Part shown: in pieces, positions 5,665 to 6,031 of the stretch
How the letters are laid out: the number at the start of each line of letters is the position of its first letter
Position numbering within the stretch: the first letter of the stretch is position 1
From: Candidatus Fermentibacterota bacterium
Lineage (GTDB): Bacteria; Fermentibacterota; Fermentibacteria; Fermentibacterales; Fermentibacteraceae
DNA: 6,031 nucleotides
Assembly: GCA_022703195.1 (NCBI GenBank)
Contig: JAKLEF010000126.1
Location: 1 to 6,031 of the forward strand
Reading direction: 5' to 3'
Notes under the pieces: generated by a model
What the model was told of the DNA's origin: nothing
The model's input: only the letters and a program-made list of their open reading frames with translations
Database searches by the model: none
Program-made: the position numbers and the translations under genes

Positions 5665-6031
5665 TAGGACTAGATTTCCGGCCAGGCCCAGCCCGGCGAT
5701 CACGCCGAACACGAGGCCCTCCTCGTCATCACCTTCCGAATACTGCAGGGCGGAGAGCCCGCCGAATGCGGCGACGGCTCCGTATCTGAGATACCATGGC
5801 AGGTTGGCGATCCTCTGGCTGGCGCCGAACGTTGGCTCGTCCGCGAAGGCACCGGGATATACCGGCCTGATCACATCAGAGATGAAGCTCCTGTCCAGGA
5901 GCACGTTGCTGAGGCTCGGAGTGCTCTTCAGTATGAGGAACATCGCCTGCGGAGTCCGCAGTTCGCCCTGGATGGTGATCTCCTCGAGGATGAGCCTGCC
6001 CTCTTCGAGATGGGCATCCTGCGCGGACGCC
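5647..6031 (-). CDS. Unrecognised secreted or membrane protein, start beyond the window
   Basis: The reading frame is open to the right edge, so 127 C-terminal residues are visible and the true start is outside. The first visible residues, ASAQDAHLEEG, look like the end of a signal peptide (Ala-Ser-Ala then Gln), which would make the mature protein about 124 residues. An ATG at 5941-5943 exists but lies within the conserved-looking stretch ILEEITIQGELRTPQAMFLI, so I do not take it as the start. A central soluble part (SFISDVIRPV) is followed by two hydrophobic, Gly-rich stretches at about 83-96 and 106-125 of the visible sequence, split by the acidic turn SEGDDEEG. It sits 28 bases upstream of the ExbB-like gene in the same direction and is probably its operon partner. 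I do not recognise the family with confidence. The stretch EGELRTPQA-like followed by a hydrophobic strand reminds me of small envelope proteins of FCB bacteria, which is memory only. Confidence 0.7.
   Translation of the reverse strand, partial: ASAQDAHLEEGRLILEEITIQGELRTPQAMFLILKSTPSLSNVLLDRSFISDVIRPVYPGAFADEPTFGASQRIANLPWYLRYGAVAAFGGLSALQYSEGDDEEGLVFGVIAGLGLAGNLVLDLVGM

Noticed and set aside
5663..5674. TCTAG-GA-CTAGA inverted repeat
   Set aside because: Short and inside coding sequence, overlapping the arm of the larger hairpin; probably chance.
4734..5789. 351-residue open frame on the plus strand, and the 421-residue one at 3361-4626
   Set aside because: Both are antisense to the ExbB and ExbD genes and have the His/Asp/Gly/Arg-rich composition of shadow frames.
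1..6031. tRNA, rRNA, CRISPR, insertion sequence or attachment site
   Set aside because: None seen. The genes are densely packed and of uniform character, and the only gap over 200 bases (1120-1393) holds just the hairpins described.

Overview
The window is GC-rich bacterial DNA, and every gene I can support lies on the minus strand. In the direction of transcription it holds the 3' part of an unrecognised secreted or membrane protein (cut by the right edge), a MotA/TolQ/ExbB-type channel subunit, two different ExbD/TolR-type subunits, a 624-residue TonB-like transducer of the AgmX/GltG type, a small secreted protein that copies the transducer's C-terminal domain, and then groES and the first half of groEL (cut by the left edge). 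Dense AGG arginine codons, a signal peptide plus an Asp/Ser/Thr/Ala-rich segment on the ExbB protein, and an AgmX/PglI-type transducer beside paired ExbD genes suggest a deep-branching Gram-negative of the FCB or myxobacteria-like kind rather than an enteric proteobacterium. The phylum cannot be fixed from this sequence.

Right and centre (6031 to 1394): a tightly packed operon. ExbB and ExbD1 overlap by one base (TGATG), ExbD1 and ExbD2 are 6 bases apart, ExbD2 overlaps the transducer by 8 bases, and the small secreted protein follows 13 bases later. A 9-bp perfect hairpin straddles the stop codon of the first (partial) gene just before the ExbB ribosome binding site. A strong 11-bp hairpin lies 19 bases after the last gene and probably ends the unit. 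The expected machine is an inner-membrane proton channel (ExbB pentamer with an ExbD pair) that drives a single-span transducer. The transducer has two FHA-like repeats in the cytoplasm, a Gly-rich periplasmic linker and a TonB-like tip. This layout resembles TolQRA and the Myxococcus AglRQS/Glt gliding motor. The cargo or task is unknown.

Two features make the system unusual. ExbD1 carries Asn where the proton-carrying Asp of ExbD/TolR/MotB normally sits, while ExbD2 keeps the Asp, so the pair could form an asymmetric stator. The transducer's C-terminal domain is also duplicated as a free, secreted, two-cysteine protein.

Left (1393 to 1): a 274-base gap holds the terminator hairpin and a cluster of GGCATGCC palindromes, followed by a conventional groES-groEL pair in which the groEL ribosome binding site overlaps the groES stop codon. 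No CIRCE element is visible upstream of groES.
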